Positions 21,087-22,167 of a stretch of 22,167 bases of DNA are shown one piece after another. Position 1 is the first letter of the stretch. Every line of letters starts with the position of its first letter. This stretch comes from a virus. The DNA lies in IMG/VR virus record IMGVR_UViG_3300010430_000501, positions 1 to 22,167 of that record; one strand, given 5' to 3'. The notes beneath the pieces are model-generated. The model saw only the letters and a program-made list of their open reading frames with translations. It searched no databases and was not told the DNA's origin. The position numbers and the translations under genes were made by a program.

Positions 21087-22167
21087 ATGGGGATCCATGA
21101 AAAGCAATTAGAACACGCTAAAGATAATGCAAAAAACAATAAGGATGCAAGTGTAAGGAAAGCTGCACGGGATTTTATTAAGAGGTACGAAAGTGGCGAC
21201 CCCTCGGCCACAGGTAAGAAAAATTCTACGAGCTCACCTGCTAAAAAGAATTCGTCTTCTTCGTCTAAATCAGGCAAAGGGTACGGGAGCTCTTCAACAA
21301 ACAGGAACGGGCACACCACAGTCGATAATACGGGCAGCAGCTTAAACACGGATCAACGTAATGCACAGTCGTGGATCAACGACGCGAAGTCAGGACTCGG
21401 GGGCATGGATGCCTACAAGGCCAACCAGCAAAAAGCCTATAGCAAAGCTATTGAAAGTGGTGATCAAAGCCGAATCGATCGCTTAAGGGCTGATATGCAA
21501 CGCGTGGGATACTCACTTGACTCCACGGGTAACTCTCAGAAAACGGGCAACAACAGCCGAACAGGGAATGGCTACTCCTATGTTGATGATTATGGATTTT
21601 CGCACACTGTTAAGAGTCTTGAAACAGCCGAAAAATACGGAACAGACGTAGACGGCGACGGGAAAGCAGACGTGTTTAATTACGAAGGCGACTTCGGAGG
21701 CGGCTATGCCAAAGACAAAAACGGCAACAGAGCCTACCTGAATCTGCCCGGATCGAGAGCCTACGGTAACGATATTAAAAACGAGGTAAATTACAACACC
21801 ATTGACGGGAGTGGACTTGCTAAGTTTGGCTCTGGTGGAAACCAAAGCGCCCAAGGTGTTACGGAAACCATCAACCCGCACTCTGTTGTTTCCAGTGCTT
21901 CAGCTTCTTCAGCTACACCACAATTCGCTAAGAACTTAGCCTACGGTGCAAGGGGTGACGAGGTTTCTCAGTTACAAAAAGCCCTTGGGGTTGAAGCAGA
22001 CGGGATCTTCGGGAAAGACACCCGAGCTGCCGTTTTAGCTTACCAAAAGAACTCGGGGTTGAGTACTGACGGTGTTGTAGGTAAAGATACGTGGGCGTCG
22101 GTGTTCCAAGCACCAGGTAAAGAAGAAGGTAACGAGAATACGGGGAACCTTCCTGATTGGGCCGTGA
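21087..22167 (+). CDS. Virion/wall-associated protein with EF-hand-like loop and peptidoglycan-binding domain (3' truncated)
   Basis: An ATG at 21087 with AAAGGGGTGATTGA upstream opens a frame that stays open to the window end (360 residues so far). A charged N-terminal helix is followed by a Lys/Ser/Gly-rich linker (about 40-75). A dockerin or EF-hand-like calcium loop DVDGDGKAD sits at 187-195 (D187, D189, D191, D195) and a Ser/Ala linker near 270. A PG_binding_1-like domain follows at about 280-342 with YGARGDEVSQLQKALG, VEADGIFGKDTRAAVLAYQK and TDGVVGKDTWASVF. This domain binds cell-wall glycan. The missing part may hold an enzymatic or ejection-protein region. It could be an endolysin, a tail-tip lysin or an internal virion protein. 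Confidence 0.8.
   Translation, partial: MGIHEKQLEHAKDNAKNNKDASVRKAARDFIKRYESGDPSATGKKNSTSSPAKKNSSSSSKSGKGYGSSSTNRNGHTTVDNTGSSLNTDQRNAQSWINDAKSGLGGMDAYKANQQKAYSKAIESGDQSRIDRLRADMQRVGYSLDSTGNSQKTGNNSRTGNGYSYVDDYGFSHTVKSLETAEKYGTDVDGDGKADVFNYEGDFGGGYAKDKNGNRAYLNLPGSRAYGNDIKNEVNYNTIDGSGLAKFGSGGNQSAQGVTETINPHSVVSSASASSATPQFAKNLAYGARGDEVSQLQKALGVEADGIFGKDTRAAVLAYQKNSGLSTDGVVGKDTWASVFQAPGKEEGNENTGNLPDWAV

Noticed and set aside
1-22167. tRNA genes, insertion sequences or integrase attachment sites
   Set aside because: No cloverleaf, transposase or integrase signature was seen on either strand; the window is covered by phage late genes.

Overview
The window reads as the late (packaging, head, tail, host-entry) half of a tailed phage or prophage of a Gram-positive, probably Bacillota host. 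Support comes from near-consensus AGGAGG ribosome binding sites before most genes, all genes on one strand, TAATG stop-start coupling at five junctions, and recognisable phage families in canonical order. A P22-like portal, a scaffold, an HK97-fold coat, a gp4-like adaptor and a gp10-like hub, with no tape-measure gene in view, suggest a short-tailed (podovirus-like) virion. A sigma-region-4-like late regulator at the left edge is typical of temperate phages. No integrase, repressor or replication gene lies in the window, so prophage versus free phage cannot be decided. I estimate mid-40s percent GC. A copper-amine-oxidase-N-like domain on one protein hints at Clostridia or Paenibacillaceae; this is inference.

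Left control region (1-1724): the end of an unidentified gene, an ArpU/DUF1492-like regulator with its own terminator, then a promoter carrying two matching palindromes (ACAAC-N4-GTTGT, 21 bp apart), three small unidentified genes, a UUCG hairpin, and an extended -10 promoter followed at once by an intrinsic terminator.

Packaging (1725-4585): terS, a 248-bp intergenic region rich in repeats with a second leader terminator, terL, then a 115-aa protein that looks like the Acb2/Tad1 hairpin family of cyclic-nucleotide sponges (anti-CBASS/anti-Thoeris), and a 51-aa ORF.

Head (4598-12335): a very unusual 801-aa protein with repeated LamG-like modules sits between terL and the portal gene; then three small accessory genes (one with a zinc site plus a HeH/LEM-like domain, one membrane protein), portal, scaffold, coat and a strong terminator.

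Tail and host entry (12354-22167): small protein, adaptor, beta-propeller-like hub with an inserted domain, a 1028-aa mosaic fibre with an AT-rich receptor-binding end, a polypurine pentanucleotide repeat, a DUF4376-like fibre chaperone, a permuted NlpC/P60-like hydrolase, a subtilisin-family protease with an added C-terminal stalk-like domain, a membrane-anchored coiled-coil protein, and an incomplete virion or wall protein with a peptidoglycan-binding domain.

The most notable items are the probable anti-CBASS/Thoeris sponge, the phage subtilase fusion with adjacent wall hydrolase, the LamG protein in the head operon, the pentanucleotide tract, and the paired promoter-leader-terminator arrangements before terS and terL.
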